Positions 38,749 to 40,479 of a stretch of 40,479 nucleotides of DNA are shown one piece after another; within the stretch, counting starts at the first letter, position 1; the number at the start of each line of letters is the position of its first letter. Position numbers and translations under genes: made by a program. Source of the stretch: Anaerolineae bacterium (GTDB lineage: Bacteria; Chloroflexota; Anaerolineae; Aggregatilineales; Phototrophicaceae). The stretch is from positions 1-40,479 of the forward strand of contig JAEUQX010000068.1 of the NCBI GenBank assembly GCA_016788625.1, given 5' to 3'. The notes under the pieces were generated by a model. The model did not search any database. It was given only the letters and a program-made list of their open reading frames with translations, and was not told where the DNA came from.

Positions 38749-40416
38749 TTACGACCCCACCACCTCGTAGATGGTCGTCGCGTCGGGATACGTCCAGGCT
38801 TCGCGCAGTTCCGCGCCGCCCAGCAGCGCCTCGTAAGCCGTGCGTTCTTCCGGCGTCAGCGTCTCCAGGCCGTAGACATAGACCGCCCCGCCATCCGCGC
38901 GATGTACCGCGATGCGCTCCGCCAGCAGTTGGTCGATGCCGGTCGCGTCGCCGCCCCAATCGTAGGCGATCAACCCGGTGGACACGATGTCGCGCCGCGA
39001 GAAGTACGCCAGATAGAAGTCCATCGGGTGACGCGGCGAGATGAACAGGTCGGCGGGCTGGCTGGCCGTCCGCATCTCCTGGGCGATGGTCAGCCAGGGA
39101 TTATCTGCCGCGCGGCTCTGCGGCCAGAACTGCGTCGTCAGGTTCAGCACGAACGCGACCAGCACGAAGGCCACAGTGCCGTACAGCGCCGGGCGGTAGA
39201 AACGCGGCAGATGCTGCTGAAGGTGTGCCAGCGCCAACGCCGCGACCGCCCAGCAGGCCACCAGCGGCACGAGCCAGTACTTGTTAAAGCCAGGGTCCCA
39301 GAACCAGTTGAACAACGAATGCGCCGCCAGCCAGACCACCAGGAACAGGAACATCCGGCTGCCCGCGCCCAACTTGCGAATACGCGCGCCCAGCAGCAGG
39401 AACGGCAGCGCCAAAATCAGCAGCACGACGCCGAAGAAGCCCAGCAGCAACACCTTCTGCGCGGTCGATGCCGTCTCGAAGTAGGCCGAGAATTCGCCCG
39501 CCACGCCGGGGAACAGTGCCTGCGACTTGGCGAGGCCGATGGCCGCGCGCGCCGCGTCGCCCGCGATGCTGACGTTGTACTCCGGCTTGCCGCCGAAAGT
39601 GACCGAGCGCCAGTAGGCCGGGTCGGTCAGGCTCGATGGAGAGACGAACAGCACCACCGCGCCCGCGATCACCACCACGACGATCAGCGCGTAGACCAGG
39701 CCGAAGCCGACCAACCGTCGCCCGCGCCCGACCAACGAGGTGTCTGCGCTCATCAAGGCCACGCCCACGCCGAAGGCCAGCGCGCTCAGCGCCGCTGTGA
39801 AGTTGTAGAACGCCGCGCAGGCCAGCACGAAGGCCAATAGCACGCGCCCGCGCAGCGTCGCGCCCGTCTGGCTCTGGCGCACGAACAGGTAGAACGCCAG
39901 GATCAGCAGCGTCAGCATGTTGATGCTCTGATCCATGTGGGTGCTGTAGGTGAAGTAAGCCGCGCCCACGCCCAGCCCGGCGGTGGTCAGCAGCGCCAGC
40001 ATCCGGTTGCTCACCAGGCGGTCAATCGCCAGGAAGAACAGCACCAGCCCAACCGCGCCCACCAGAATGCGATAGGCCTGAATCGCCACATAGGCATCGC
40101 CGCTCAGCCCAATGCCATTCCACAGGCGGGCGACGAAGACCGAGGTCGGCCATTCCAGCAGGTAGCGCGGGTTCAGCGGCGGGAAGGCGGGCGGCACTTC
40201 CAGGGCGGCCATCTCCGCCTGGGGGACATACGGCTGCCCGGCGGCGGGGTGATAGAACAGGCCGCCGCGCGCGCCCTTCTCGATCACCATCGTGTACTGC
40301 AAATCATCGCCGGAGAATTCGACAGGCAGGCACAGGCGATACAGGATCACCGCGCTGATGAAGATGATGAAGACGTACAGCCATACGCTGCGGGTTGCGG
40401 ATTGCGACATGAGCAT
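38749..40416 (-). CDS. Polytopic membrane protein, glycosyltransferase-like (PMT/ArnT architecture)
   Basis: A 555-residue membrane protein with about eleven or twelve helices and a soluble C-terminal domain of about 110 residues. After the first helix comes an acidic pair in PVEFSGDDLQYTMVIEKGAR, like the Asp-containing first outer loop of lipid-linked-sugar glycosyltransferases (GT-C fold, PMT/ArnT). Other helices include LVGAVGLVLFFLAIDRL, MLTLLILAFYLFV and VVVVIAGAVVLFV. The C-terminal domain (ADLFISPRHPMDFYLAYFSR, VYVYGLETLTPEERTAYEAL) is also typical of GT-C enzymes. Sugar donor and acceptor are not evident. ATG 40416 and ATG 40410 are both possible. It has its own terminator; the 60 bases upstream end the window. 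Confidence 0.78.
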   Translation of the reverse strand: MLMSQSATRSVWLYVFIIFISAVILYRLCLPVEFSGDDLQYTMVIEKGARGGLFYHPAAGQPYVPQAEMAALEVPPAFPPLNPRYLLEWPTSVFVARLWNGIGLSGDAYVAIQAYRILVGAVGLVLFFLAIDRLVSNRMLALLTTAGLGVGAAYFTYSTHMDQSINMLTLLILAFYLFVRQSQTGATLRGRVLLAFVLACAAFYNFTAALSALAFGVGVALMSADTSLVGRGRRLVGFGLVYALIVVVVIAGAVVLFVSPSSLTDPAYWRSVTFGGKPEYNVSIAGDAARAAIGLAKSQALFPGVAGEFSAYFETASTAQKVLLLGFFGVVLLILALPFLLLGARIRKLGAGSRMFLFLVVWLAAHSLFNWFWDPGFNKYWLVPLVACWAVAALALAHLQQHLPRFYRPALYGTVAFVLVAFVLNLTTQFWPQSRAADNPWLTIAQEMRTASQPADLFISPRHPMDFYLAYFSRRDIVSTGLIAYDWGGDATGIDQLLAERIAVHRADGGAVYVYGLETLTPEERTAYEALLGGAELREAWTYPDATTIYEVVGS

Positions 40417-40479
40417 GTCCTATGCAGGGTGAACGTTTTCCACAGTAGAAACCAGCAGCATTGCAGCGGCCTAAAGCGG

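Overview
The window is a GC-rich bacterial chromosome segment of about 40 kb. Its content suggests a Chloroflexota genome, probably Anaerolineae-like: membrane-anchored WD40 proteins, TIR domains fused to a formylglycine-enzyme fold, a MutL/GlmL-type ASKHA ATPase inside a membrane cluster, small REP-like palindromes between genes, and PdxS and AguB-type enzymes. This placement is inference from gene content. No rRNA, tRNA, CRISPR array or complete insertion sequence was seen.

Layout. (1) 1-2200: an ECF sigma factor with the start of a translationally coupled partner, probably an anti-sigma factor, divergent from a TPR protein that has a perfect inverted repeat just before its start. (2) 2285-5834: a hybrid-free sensor histidine kinase of lower GC, lying between a 63-bp relic of the pdxS 3' end and intact pdxS. 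(3) 6022-9680: a membrane-anchored double WD40 propeller and a roadblock/LC7 protein. (4) 9795-20276 (possibly to 21410), minus strand: eight tightly packed genes of an unrecognised membrane system. These are a small protein, two membrane proteins, a 1364-residue protein with an acidic tail full of Trp-Leu motifs plus an SH3-like domain, another polytopic protein, a GlmL-like ASKHA ATPase with an acidic extension, a protein with a KOW-like C-terminus, and an acidic protein ending in an LPDTG-type signal. A PASTA lipid- or wall-facing protein lies just upstream. (5) 21488-23332: coaBC and a LiaF-like membrane protein. (6) 23777-27699: a five-gene plus-strand run that starts with an LppX/LprAFG-type lipoprotein and a 14-TM MFS exporter (the mycobacterial LprG-P55 arrangement), then pth, a DUF2087 protein and a metallophosphoesterase. 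(7) 27706-32595: a small conserved protein, carA, a class III aminotransferase, a broken YgiT-type zinc finger and a secreted flavin amine oxidase. (8) 32787-33925: a c-type cytochrome and a DUF1573-like anchored protein whose reading frame continues through an in-frame UGA followed by a SECIS-like hairpin. (9) 34063-38678: an AguB-like amidase whose 3' end is repeated in a three-copy 197-bp tandem array, then two divergent TIR proteins. (10) 38749-40416: a polytopic glycosyltransferase-like protein.

The strongest candidates for something new are the possible selenoprotein at 32787-33257 (Cys-Sec motif, 7-bp hairpin with the correct spacing) and the eight-gene membrane cluster at 9795-20276, in which several proteins carry acidic cytoplasmic tails with repeated aromatic motifs beside one ASKHA ATPase. 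Two gene-3'-end duplications (pdxS and aguB) mark places where DNA has been gained or rearranged.
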